A stretch of 64,000 nt of DNA from Choanephora cucurbitarum (taxonomy: Eukaryota > Mucoromycota > Mucoromycetes > Mucorales > Choanephoraceae). Both the position numbers and the translations under genes were made by a program. Positions 46,609-57,974 of this stretch are shown piece by piece. Below the pieces are notes generated by a model, which was given only the letters and a program-made list of their open reading frames with translations, was not told the DNA's origin and did not search any database. How positions within the stretch are numbered: position 1 is the first letter of the stretch; the number at the start of each line of letters is the position of its first letter. The stretch lies in contig JAIWNI010000020.1 in the NCBI GenBank assembly GCA_025331435.1, forward strand, positions 124,001-188,000. The letters run 5' to 3'.

Positions 46609-48514
46609 TTAGACACCTTGAACAACACCGGGCCAAGTGTTTCTGACCTATATTTGAGTAATAATTAGTATGTGTTTTTAGGTCTTCTTCCTTTTGTTTA
46701 TTACCTCTTCATAAAGTTCTGGTTGTGATCTATCGTGGTAGATTGGTAAATAAATATAGTACAACTTCTTTTAGAGAAGCAAGCTTACCTTCTTAATGCA
46801 TCAGGATCTTCTGCAAGACAGACAAATGTTGTAGCTACACCACTTGATATAACGGTTGCAATGGTGGAGAACATAGATGAACCTATCAAGAAACAAACCA
46901 TGACAATAACAGGAGTCATGCCACCATTTTGGTTATAGGCAGGTTGAACTACCTTAAGGTAGATAAAACCAAGGAGACCACAAAGTACACCCACCAACAA
47001 ACCACCTGATTAAAGTATTAGCCTCCATTCTATCTTATGTTTTTTCAAGTCTCTTTACCCATAAACAGAACATTGCCGATAATGTTGTCATTGATCAAAG
47101 CCTCAATACCGCGATCCTGAATCAATGTCCATGTACGTCTAGCTGTAGGCACAAAGGCTTTTCCGTAGATTGCTACACCACTGAATGCATAGTAGTTGAA
47201 CCATTCCTGTCATTTTTCTTAGCACCTCATAACAATAGAATGTGTCATCTCTACTTACGAATAAACCAGCGAAGCAATTGACAATGCATTGAATAATACA
47301 GATGAAGAAAGCCATGCATGCATTATCAGTGTTTGCTCTTGCAATCTGAAGCAAGTAGCGTACTAAATTGATAATAGCAATCAACAAGGCACCAAAACAA
47401 ATAGAGCCAAAACTAGTAGTTAATGCACGTCTGGCACTTCCCCAAATAGGGTGGCGAATACCATCATTCAAGAAATAAATGGTGGCGAACAAGCCTGCAA
47501 GAGTGACGTGTGTCACATAGGTGATAACTTGAGAAGTCCAGTAAAAAGAGAAAACTAAGAACACCATGGCGCAGTTGAGTTTTGAGTTATTGCCGCTGGA
47601 ACTGTACCAAGCCTGGTAGATGCCAACAACGGTAAATAGGAAAAAGAAACTGAAGGCCGTCTGGATCACGAGTGAGATAATGCCAATAAGCATTGTGGTA
47701 GGGTATTTACGCGTAATGTTCGTAACCGTCTGTAACATGACTGTTCACCCAGCCCCAAACATGTCAATGCAAGAATTTGTACAGTTTTGTTTTGACTTAC
47801 TTGTTGCAAATGGGATTCTACTTCTCCAGGAGAAAAAACAAAAGACATACAATACAGAAAAGATCAAAAACACAATAGCAGCAGAATAGTAGTGAGCTAT
47901 GAAGTAATAAATTGTCACACCAAAATAGACAATGATAGATCCAATAAAGGTGATGTAGATCAATGGTCGAGGAAACCTATAAACAGTACATATTTCTTTT
48001 TTACACTACCATTCCAGATTAAAAAATTTTTGTTTACTTACATGTTAGCAACTATCAAGTATAGAAAACTGATACCAAACCCAATGATAGATGAAAATCC
48101 AAATATCTTTATTGTGTCTGTATCAAACGTCAGACCAGGATAAGCGTTTTGTGATTGTACTCCACCATACGACCCCTTGTGGCTTGAGTATGTTCGAAGA
48201 GCAACTACAGCCAAACCAATAAAAGCACCCAAGTTACAAATCCATAAAATGGCTGCCCATATATCATTCCACCCTGATGGAAGGTTCGACTTCTCGGCTG
48301 GTTGTCCATAAGATGATTGGTCGTGTGGTTGAGAGGATCCACCGTAATTGGGGGGTGGCGTTTGACCATATTCTAAATTGCTGTGATTCGCATAATTTTG
48401 TGGCTGATTGTAATTGTTTGTAGGAGGAGGAGGGTAGTAGTTCTGCTGCGAGTTTGTAGGAGGAGGAGGATAATAGTTCTGTTGCGTATTTGGCGGGTTG
48501 GCTGGTTGGTACAT
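46609..48514 (-). CDS. PNS1: Choline transporter-like protein (PNS1)
   Basis: Seven exons: 48514-48042, 47976-47801, 47740-47259, 47206-47059, 47005-46789, 46729-46705 and 46647-46609, giving 519 aa. The N-terminal ~80 aa are Pro/Tyr/Asn/Gln-rich with repeated NYYPPPPTN units. About ten TM segments follow. The CTL signature lies in EWFNYYAFSGVAIYGKAF, RRTWTLIQDRGIEALINDN, and the C-terminal FVCLAEDPDALRR then SQPELYEE. Family members are plasma-membrane proteins proposed to move choline or related solutes; yeast Pns1 has no settled function. Its promoter has to fit into the 113 bp before the upstream regulator's stop. Confidence 0.92.
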
Positions 48515-48627
48515 TTTGAATGATGCAAGGAAAAGAAGAAGAAGAAAAGAAAGAAAAAAAAAGAAATTAAAAAAAATGACAATGATGTTTTATTGTACAG
48601 AAATCAGGTGACACAGACATAGACAGC

Positions 48628-50970
48628 CTAAAGCAGGCTTGTGAGTATAGTGTTTAATTCTTGCTCTGATAAGATTGTCTCCTCTTGATTTTGATCGCAT
48701 GTGGGTAGATTCGAGCTTGTTTGCTCCACGACTTGATTTACTTCTTGAAGGCAATCCATTCCCTGCATTAGCCATGGGTCGAGTGAAACCGTTGGTATAT
48801 AATCGAATGCTTGATTTTGCTGTACAAATGATGTTAAATAATCATTTGGATTACACAAACTGTCCAATGATGAAAGTATTGCGTTGCTTGATATATCAGT
48901 GTGGTCTGTACTACTATTACTTTTGTTTTCGAAATAATGATCAAACAGCATAGAGGGGTATGTTGCTAAGAAGTTTGTTATGTCTGCCTTTACTACACCT
49001 GCGCTCTCCCAATTCAGTCTTATGATAGGTGAAGAGAGTATCTCCTCGGCTAATTCTAAATGTTGACGTGTCGCGTGTGTTTGTTCAAGTCTATATGAAT
49101 ACATCAATACCTGAGCAGCTGCATCCAAGCCAGAGATGATAATCCCCCGAGGTAGGAAATCAGGTTGTAACGCAAAGTTTTGGGGATCATTGAGGTGTAT
49201 TGATGTTTTATCGATAAGTAAGAATGCGTCAGGCAATGCCTTTTGAATAGCTAATATATTGCTGACATCTGTCAAATCAAGAGGAGCTGGTATACGGCCC
49301 CGATGAACGCTGAATGGAAACTTTTTGCTTTTTGGTTCCAGAATAGATTCCCCTAAAAACTCAAGACAGATTTTGAAAAACAACCTGACAATCTCAAGCG
49401 TGTATTTCTGCAGAGTCGAAACAGAACTACTGTTTTGTTCTATAAAGCTTCCAAAATTATCAAGTATTCTCTTGATGTTGTTCTGAGTTTCAACAAGCTT
49501 GGGTACAGTGTTGGGTGCTGATTTGATCTCCAAATGCTTTTTTATAAAATCTGGTGTTCCTGAAGTCTTGGTTCGATACTCTTGCGGAAGTGCAAGCATA
49601 ATTTCACAACTCACTCTTGAAACAACAGAGCTTACGAAAAGAGTCTCAACAATGTAATTGTATGTTCTGTAGAGTCTTGGATTGTTGTTCTCAACATCAA
49701 ATTGATATGATTTTGACAGTCTCATGTTCACAGGAGGATATGAATGCAGTTGAACAGAAAGTGCTGCACGTGGAATATCCTCCACTTTTTTTAAAGACAG
49801 ATTATTAGTTGAAAAGAAATTGCTCATCAGATCGCAAAGCTTACTTTCAACACTACCACGCATTGTGCATTGGAATGCAGACCAGAAAGTTGATAAAAGC
49901 AGCTCTTTTTCGATCTCAGTCAGACCTTGTGGCATGGTGTTATCAAGTATACCTAGCCTTGCCGCTATCAAAAAGGAGACACCAAAAAGAGCAGTACCCT
50001 TTTTTGGAAAGCCAAACATAACCTCAAATAAAGCTAACAAGACCACTGCTTGATAACGACTGGGTGTTACCTCAGCAGATACCTTTGAAAGTAAGATGTG
50101 AGCATAATTTAAGAACGGATTTCGTTTCTTTCCGTTAAGAGCATCCCATAATTCAAGCGGCTTTCCGTCTAACAGCTGAGACATGAAGATTGTAGTACCA
50201 TAAATAACAGATAGTAGTAGAGGATCAGCTGTATCAGTCCAAAAAGACTGAAGGAGCAGTGTTTTGTTAAGTATAAATGAATAATGGTGTATGGCAAAGA
50301 AATTTTCAATTAGACGCACAGCATGTTGAGGAGAAAGCGAATTAAGTGGATTCATGACGAGCGAGTTATCGACAGGAGTATCGAAGAATACCTCTGAATA
50401 GTCATGAATCAAAGCAACTGTGGAGAAGCTGAGGTCTTCGTAAAAAGACAGCTTGAGTCGAGATGTACGTCGCATTAGTATGTTACAGGTATCACTGATA
50501 AAAAAGCTCAAAGTATAGTCCAAGTCGCTTACTTTGACCTTTGGAGTACTAGTGTAAGCTACTTTACACACCTGTTGCTCTTTTTTTGTGCCTTTGATGA
50601 AATTTCCTAGGCTTGTGGCTTCCGAGAAATACAAAGAAAACAAATTGTTGATAAAATAATCGAGGTTGTAGTTATTGGAGCCATACAAATAACGAGTAGA
50701 AGCTATCAGAGGTGTCATGGAAATATTTTCAAAAATAAACTCCTTGCAAGCAGTCGAGGAGCAAACTGTCGATGTGATCGAGGGATCTGTTGCTAACCGA
50801 GACAAGACAAGTTTGTTAACTACTGCATTCTTTGGCGGTCTACCAACTATTTTTGGCTTCTGATAAGCACAGGAAACCTGTCGAGCCTGACATCGCTGAC
50901 ATGGTTTTTCTCCATCGCACTTGACTTTCTTTAATCGACAGGGTAGGCAGCTAACTTTGCGTTTTACCAT
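48628..50970 (-). CDS. Zn(II)2Cys6 fungal transcription factor
   Basis: Intronless, 780 aa. The N-terminal binuclear cluster has Cys at 8, 11, 18, 24, 27 and 34 (CLPCRLKKVKC then CQRCQARQVSC), followed by a basic GRPPKN stretch similar to an AT-hook. A middle homology-like region starts around residue 230 (VRLIENFFAIHHYSFILNKT) and extends through WSAFQCTMRG. The C-terminus is Asn/Gln/Ser-rich and acidic, suitable for activation. The target pathway is unknown, and the neighbours (PNS1-like transporter, FYVE protein) do not form an obvious regulon. A divergent 643-bp interval separates it from the FYVE gene. Confidence 0.93.
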   Translation of the reverse strand: MVKRKVSCLPCRLKKVKCDGEKPCQRCQARQVSCAYQKPKIVGRPPKNAVVNKLVLSRLATDPSITSTVCSSTACKEFIFENISMTPLIASTRYLYGSNNYNLDYFINNLFSLYFSEATSLGNFIKGTKKEQQVCKVAYTSTPKVKVSDLDYTLSFFISDTCNILMRRTSRLKLSFYEDLSFSTVALIHDYSEVFFDTPVDNSLVMNPLNSLSPQHAVRLIENFFAIHHYSFILNKTLLLQSFWTDTADPLLLSVIYGTTIFMSQLLDGKPLELWDALNGKKRNPFLNYAHILLSKVSAEVTPSRYQAVVLLALFEVMFGFPKKGTALFGVSFLIAARLGILDNTMPQGLTEIEKELLLSTFWSAFQCTMRGSVESKLCDLMSNFFSTNNLSLKKVEDIPRAALSVQLHSYPPVNMRLSKSYQFDVENNNPRLYRTYNYIVETLFVSSVVSRVSCEIMLALPQEYRTKTSGTPDFIKKHLEIKSAPNTVPKLVETQNNIKRILDNFGSFIEQNSSSVSTLQKYTLEIVRLFFKICLEFLGESILEPKSKKFPFSVHRGRIPAPLDLTDVSNILAIQKALPDAFLLIDKTSIHLNDPQNFALQPDFLPRGIIISGLDAAAQVLMYSYRLEQTHATRQHLELAEEILSSPIIRLNWESAGVVKADITNFLATYPSMLFDHYFENKSNSSTDHTDISSNAILSSLDSLCNPNDYLTSFVQQNQAFDYIPTVSLDPWLMQGMDCLQEVNQVVEQTSSNLPTCDQNQEETILSEQELNTILTSLL

Positions 50971-51613
50971 TTTTTCATAAAAATAAAAATAAAGAGAGGA
51001 GAATCATTTCCATGTTGTGTTTCGTATGTGTGCTTAATTTTTGATATCTGATTGTTATTGAATGACGTTATCACCTCATACTTGAGCATTACTAGCATCG
51101 CTTGATTGTTTTGACAGCAGCTATTTCTTACGTGAAAGATGACATGAACCTTTTTGTTTATCGAAAAGCAATGAGCAATATGCCCTCAGAAAGCATAAAA
51201 GTGAGTGAGTGAGAAAAACAATGCGATATTGATGCGTTTAAGCTGTTATCATATGCAATAAGAATGTTTAAACTCACGTATTGTTAGTAAAGAATGATTA
51301 AGCCTGGCGCTGCAAATTAAAGTATGTTCTGTGCATAAGGCGAACAACAATAAAGCAAAATATCTCCACGGAACAAATAAATTAAGTGAAGCATTTGTTG
51401 CAACAGCATTTGTGTAACAAGGAGTGATAAGTTGGAAAAAAAAAGAGTTAATTTTAGGGCATTACTGAACGTGTCTAAATAAAAGAAGCAAAGGTAAGCT
51501 CGGTTTTTTCTTCTTCTTTTTTTTTTACACTTCTTTACTATTTTCTCACATACCCTTCACTTTTCTCCCCTCTTTTCTTTTGTTAATTTCTGCCTATCCT
51601 CTTTTTTACATCA
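50971..51613. other. Divergent promoter interval
   Basis: 643 bp between the Zn2Cys6 regulator and the FYVE gene; T/C-rich just before 51614. No other feature. Confidence 0.4.
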
Positions 51614-53759
51614 ATGTTGCAAGAACTCCAACCAGTCAACCTATTAGCAAGAACTAATGAATTAAGCTTTCCAACAAAATACAGCGATCCGCAAAGATTG
51701 GATGTAGGCCGAAAGACAACAGGTCGCCAACAATCAATCACACGAGGCACTGCATCCAGCAATGCTAAGTCTGTTCGTATCAATTCATCTTTTAATGAGC
51801 CTACTGCTCGAAGAAAGTCATTGATCAAAGCTAGAACACAATCCCTTGCATCACAAGTAGCGGATAAACCAGCGATTCAGAGAAAGCCCTCCTTGATGAC
51901 TATTAAGCATGAGACTATCAAATCTTCTACTCGTCCTGCAAACAACGATCATTCGACTACAAACAATTCAAACCTTACTGGCTTGAACAAGCAACAATCA
52001 TTCCAAAGACGACTATCCAGAAAATCATCGGCAATAAGTTTGGCAAGAGAGCAGCTTACAGCTCAATATACAGAAGACTTTGTTCATCCCTTTGAAGCTC
52101 CTAAAGCTGAATCTCCTAAAGTCCTTGCAGATGCTGTGGTAAAGTAAAATCTATAATAACAAGAAAAGATGTAACATATATTGATTGCAGATGCATCAAT
52201 TAAGGTTAATCGCACTCAACAGTCACCTATACTTTCTCAGTCTTCTTCAGAACATACCCACCACCATTACCATAGCGGCGATGAACATCTGCCTCGTTAT
52301 ATGCGCCGACCCATCTGTGCAGCATGCAACCGTAATGTGAAGGTAACTTCAAGTTCGGAAACAAACAACATGCGAAAATCTTCAAGTGCAGTGACAGCTA
52401 GCTCTACGAAATCATCTTTTTCAAACCGAAACAGCAAACATATGATGCATAGATCATCAAACGATAACACAAACAATAAGCCAAACTTAACAATCAATAA
52501 AGTTTCGCCTGGATCAACAAGTTCTGATTACAGTAGGCCCAGTTCAATCAGCAACCGCAGTACTAGCATCGGTAGCATCAGTAGTGCTTCAAGCCATAAC
52601 AGTAGCATTGACCAGGATACTGTTTCTGAAAGCCAGATCATGTTACGATCAAAGAGCCCATCATCTCCTATCCCTACTCGAAGAAGAAGAGTGGTCCACA
52701 GGAGAAAGAATATTAATATCAAAAGCCATAGCAAGAATGCATTAGCGAAGATATCTTTGGATAAATGGATGAAGCTCTTGACACAGCAACAGAGCGCATT
52801 GTCTGCCTTGTCAAGCAAAAACAGTATAATCCTTGAAGACTTTAACCAGATGAAGACAGATTTGGATAACGCAAATCGAGATCAACATGAAGCGATCTTG
52901 TTGGAAATCCAAACTCAAGTATTACAAAAATTTGCCTTCTCTTTGATAGAACAACAGCAGCAATTGTTTCAATATCAAAAACAACAGCTCTTAAACTACC
53001 AGCTGCAGGAAGAGCAAAAAACACAAACACAGATACAGGAACATATGCAGTCAAAAGGCGACTCAGTGCAGATGACTAAATCATTAGATTGGCTCACAAA
53101 ACTTGAATATGATGCGGTCCTTTTGAAATGGAGCATGATCCAATGGACCGGAAACACAATTGGCATAGGCGAAATTGAAGAACAAGAATTCGATGTGTTT
53201 GGATACCCTCAGAGCGTTGTAGTTTCAGGTGTATGTGTAACTGTAGAACCGGCATTACTTTCTAAGGTAATACAGATGTAGATGAATGTCAAATATTTTG
53301 CTGTAACATTTATTTTCAGGATTTGCAAAAATTTCTTAAACCATCAGATGGACAAAGAAAAGCTATATGCCATAAATACAAAATCCAGTTAACTAAAGAT
53401 GATCGGCTATTTAAGTTTCAATTGATGAAGAAGGAAGATTGGACAAAAGATAAAGACGCGAACCAATGTGAATTTTCTATCCGTACTGACCATAAAACAA
53501 ACAAGTGCAGCAGAGAATTTGGCTTTTTTGAGCGTCGACATCACTGCAGAAGGTAAATTATATTATGGTTACGTCTTACAAAAAAAAAAGCCTAATCGAG
53601 CTTACCTGCATATTTAGTTGTGGCCATGTGTTCTGTCAAGCACACAGCGCAAATAACCTTCCGCTATTTGTAGACAATGGCCAACGTGGTGAATGGGCTC
53701 GAGTATGCGATACTTGCTTCTATAGAATGATTGATCCAAATTCAATTTCAAGATCATAA
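51614..53759 (+). CDS. FYVE zinc-finger protein with long Ser-rich N-terminus
   Basis: Exons 51614-52138, 52205-53266, 53320-53552 and 53618-53759 give 653 aa. Residues 1-380 are Ser/Asn/Arg-rich and probably disordered, with a CAACNRNV CxxC pair near 215. A Gln-rich coiled coil (EQQQQLFQYQKQQLLNYQLQ) lies around 430-470. The C-terminus has WTKDKDANQC, FERRHHCRSCGHVFCQAHS and ARVCDTCF, the FYVE signature that binds PI3P on endosomes (the RRHHCR motif is intact). Unusually, the first zinc knuckle is C-x13-C rather than C-x2-C. The first intron acceptor at 52204 is chosen because it restores the frame; an alternative acceptor at 52190 would not. Confidence 0.85.
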
Positions 53760-54512
53760 GCTTTTTCTTTTTCTTGCATAGCAAATGGAATAAATTTTGT
53801 TTGTATTAGAGTTGAAGCACAATTTAGTGTTTGTTGTGTGCATAGAATCTTTCTATCGAAATATCGTATTTTCTAGAATATCCGCGAATAGCTTCCTTTA
53901 GTTGCTGTTTGGGATTAAGCTCGCATATTTAGTTGATTTTGAAACAGGCTATCAGCAAACTTTTCATAACAAAATAAACAAACAATATAAGGCTGTTTGA
54001 CTTTACCCAGTTAGAGTTATCAAAACGAATTTAAACATCATTAGATGCTGTAGACTTGATTTGCAAATAAGAATGGTACATGCTTCTTTGGCTATAGGAG
54101 ATATTCAAGCTTATTTTTAAATGCCTTGTTTTGATAACAAACTTTTCAAGTAGAAACTATAGACTTTTTAACAAGACTAGATCCCTTTATTTAATTGTCT
54201 AACATGTGTCCTTCTTAGCCCTACTGATAGAATCAAATTTTTAATACTTTTTAAGAAAGGCATATTTGTCTAATCTCAGTCTGCAGCAAGCTTTGAAACT
54301 CTACAACATCAGCAGCGATGTTGGTTCAATCAGTTCTCAGTGATATCTTGAATCAATCAGAACTGATCCCCTTATTGCTGCAATATGGACAGAACTCTGC
54401 TCATCAAAAGACGTCTAATGTTAAAACTGAGCCATTTGAGTTTCAAATACAATTTGTCAAAGAGAGAAAAAAACGCTCTGGTTTGAAAAAAGCTGTGTTG
54501 ATAACATCCATT
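53760..54512. other. Interval upstream of the ACP synthase
   Basis: 753 bp. The final ~195 bp are open in frame with the ACP synthase from an ATG at 54318 (see the findings); the rest is AT-rich with no gene. Confidence 0.4.
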
Positions 54513-54987
54513 ATGATTCTAGGAATAGGAGTTGATATTTTGCATTTACCACGTATCACAGCGCTTATATCTAGAAGAGGCCAAGACACGTTGGCACGTC
54601 GCATATTGAGTCAGAAGGAATATGTGCAGTTTAGACAGTTGCAAGATCTGGATCGACAAAAGTGCGATTCGTACCTTAGTGCGAGGTAAGTGCCGTTTAG
54701 CTGAATGGTGAGAATGGGATACTTAAAGAGATCTTAGGTGGTGCATCAAAGAGGCTGCCTACAAAGCACTCTACCCTCATCATCGTCTTGAGTGGAAGCA
54801 AGTGACAGTGGTCAAAAAGGCAGGTAAGTAAGAGCGCGTGAATGTTATAAATAGATGTTAAACGAGTATTTTTAGGCAAGCCTGAATTGGAATTTTTAAA
54901 TAGCAAGCTCTATGGAATACAAAGAGCACATGTATCACTGTCGCATGATGGTGAGTATGCTATTGCTCAGGTACTCCTGGAAGGCTG
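54513..54987 (+). CDS. PPT2: Holo-[acyl-carrier-protein] synthase (AcpS-type PPTase, mitochondrial Ppt2-like)
   Basis: Exons 54513-54685, 54738-54833 and 54876-54987 give 126 aa from the ATG at 54513, the usual AcpS length. Conserved blocks are ILGIGVDILHLPRI (GxD, Mg binding), the WCIKEAAYKAL block across the first splice junction (KEAxxKA, catalytic Glu and Lys), and VSLSHDGEYAIAQVLLE. It transfers phosphopantetheine from CoA to mitochondrial ACP for type II fatty-acid and lipoate synthesis. An upstream in-frame ATG (54318) would add 65 residues that do not look like a targeting peptide at the start but do contain a basic stretch, KERKKRSGLKKA, close to the conserved core. Confidence 0.9.
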
Positions 54988-57974
54988 AGCAAAGGATGGG
55001 TGCAGTGCATTCATACGGCATTAGACACAGAATTGGATTGAGCTTTCGTTAATTGAGAGAGCAGGTCTTTGCAACATTCAAGACTCAGATAATGGCCACA
55101 AATTGAATAAAACTCAAAGGGACAATTTGCGTAATTTCAAAAACTTACTGTTGTACATTTTATTAGCTTTGATCAACAGGAGAAAAGCCTTTGGTACATC
55201 TCATAGTATGAAAACGGTTCTTTTTTGAATTGCTTAATTTAGAGTATTAAATCCTCAAGAGAACATGTTCCAATAGGCTCAACCCATGAGCTTTCTGTTG
55301 CGCTTATAATAAATATACTATATCAAACTAAGGGATGTACTTGTCTGCTCAACAAGAGAGTTGACCGAAACTAAATAGCTCCCCAAGTGTGCATGCGCTT
55401 TGTATTATCATGGTTTAGTTTGGTTTTTAGTAATGCAGTTGATAGAAAAAAAGAGACTTGGCATTTTTGAAATTGCTGGATTTTAAACAAGATTGCCCTC
55501 TCCTTAGAGATATCCACATATTACTGGTTGATGCTTTGGCAACCTTACTAAAGCGAATAGTCTGGTTTATTATAAGATGAATAGGTATCCTTGATGCAAG
55601 CGAATAGACATACAGCATTGATTTTTCGATACTTGAAGAGAACACATCTTCTTGTTGGCTTTTATTGAGATATACGAAATCATGTAACGAACATCTTGTG
55701 TTCTTCACTTGCCTATGCATATTGTATCATTGATACCACTGAAACATTGAGGCAATCTGAGCATAATAATATGCTTTGATAACATGCATATCTAACCCAT
55801 GCTTCTAGTTGCAACAGAACGTTAGCTAGAATCAGCCTATCTTTTAACTAGCTCAAGCACTTGTGCATGTGTAAGCCACAAACCGTCAAAGACCTTGATT
55901 CCTCTGATTACAAGCTTCCTAATAAAACAAACTTGGATGTTTAATCTAGGCTGTGCTTTAAGCTGCTTAATCAGGTTCAATAGATTTAAGAGATAGACGA
56001 CTTGTAAGGGAGAATGTTTCCATTTGAATAGCTTCCTAATCTTTTATTTTAATGAAGCTAAGAGGAACATTTGGTGTTGATTATATGAGTGAAGAAATAG
56101 AGGCCTGCAAACAAAATGACGCTTCAATTGCTATGAGGATATTAATTCAAAAGGCTCGCATTGAGTTATGCTTAGCTTGTTGAAGTATAAGTATCGATAT
56201 GACTTGCATTTCTCTGCTTTACCTTTTTCATACTCTTAAAAGAGTGTTTAGATAAATCAGCATTCATTTTAGAATATCAAGAAATAATAAACAAGATGAG
56301 TGGTAGCCCAGGAACAAGATGACCGATCATGTTACAGATGCTTGATTCCGTTCTTTCTTACTTGAATGAGAACAGGCGTAAGTCCGCTGGAAAAGATGTT
56401 TAATAGACATTTCTGGTAAGCAATAATTGCAACATCGTTCATGAGAGAATGATAAAAATTTAGTCTAAGCTAATAGGTACTCTGCTCGGTTTGTCTTCGA
56501 AGAGAAAAGGAGTTGAATGAACAACACATGAGGCTAGTTTACAAGGGCTTAAAGCAAGACGTTGATAATGGCGCATTCACCATATTCTTTGTTGCTGTTG
56601 ATTCTTTTAATGAAGACATCTAAAACGGAAACATATAAAACATCATTAAACAAAAGTCGCAATCTGTGCAGTTATTGTTATGCTTCAAACAAAAAGAAAT
56701 GTCTCATCAAAAAAGATTGCCAAGCCGTTTTTCTGTTCATCAGCCAAGCATTGTCGCTGAACACATTTCAATCAATTATAGTGTAAATTCTACCCAAATA
56801 GAACTTCCAAACTACGATCATGCCTTTAACTATTATACCAAGAAATTTTAGTCTTCAAAATTGAGATACAAGGGCTACATCAAAGAAGCAAAAGAGTACT
56901 GATGGAATTACAAAACGGTCACTCAATTGAGATAAGAAACACAGCCAGAGTAGGAGCTCAAAGCAAGCCAATGTTGCTACAAATGCATCTTTTATTTCTA
57001 AAGATGGTGATAGAGATATCTTGCAACTGACGATATACAGAGATTATGTACAAAGGATAATTCTATACAGATGATTATACTACAATCCAAATCAGCAATC
57101 GAAAGCAAAACAAGATCTCCAAAAGACATTACTAACAGAAATTAGAAATGAAGCTTACATATGGCTCTCAAATGCGCATCATATAGTACTACATGAAATC
57201 GGATGCTACCAAAAATACTCAATATACCTTGACTCAGAAGCAAATCATAGCAACAAAAGTTCATTTATTTTCTAAGACCCTCTTTAGCATGAACTCCATG
57301 ACATAGTCGTGATGCTTATGGCTGCAAATTGTGACAAAATCGAGACAAGCTAGCATTTCTTTTTGTATGAACAAGCTAACATTTTTGTTTACCTAAACTT
57401 AAAAGCACTATATATAGGCACTAAAGATTAAATTTCACAAGCCCCAATGTATTTCTCGATCTACTTGATGTACAAAAACAAGATCCATAGTTTTTTCCCT
57501 TTATATCATGCTTTCCAATAAAAGGAAGCGAAACCGGATTTTGCTATCATATAGATGCTGCAGTTCAATAGGATAAGAGACAGAGATGCTCATTTGAAGA
57601 GTTTATAAAATGGTATTTAAAGTTTCTTATTTCCGCTATTGGCTTATATTTTTTCTTTTCCGAAGATTGACTATTCAATTCTACTGATTGGCTGAGACAA
57701 AACCGCCAGTTGGCACACTTGTTTATTCCTATTTTTAACTCGAGTTACCGAACCTAATTAGGTCAATTTGCGTTCCTTCTTTATTAGCTGCCCTGCGTTT
57801 TTCATGTCTTTTTTCAGTGTGTGTTCTTGTTGGTTTATATTTTATTTCTTTTTTTTTCTCCTCTTATTCTTCCCCTTCTTTTCTCTCTTCTATCATCTGA
57901 ATGTGTGTGTACTTTAGCTTGATGCGTCTCATTTAATCATATCCATTATATCCATAGAATTATACCAATAGAAA
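54988..57974. other. 3-kb gene-free interval
   Basis: The longest stretch in the window without a supportable gene or mobile element. AT-rich with scattered short frames (55427-55720 -, 56562-56851 +) lacking motifs or splice partners. The last ~150 bp are strongly CT-rich and lead into the LRG1-like start. It may contain distal regulation of that gene or unrecognised non-coding RNA. Confidence 0.5.

Noticed and set aside
52139..52190. Alternative first-intron acceptor at 52190 in the FYVE gene
   Set aside because: Leaves the second exon out of frame; the acceptor at 52204 restores it.
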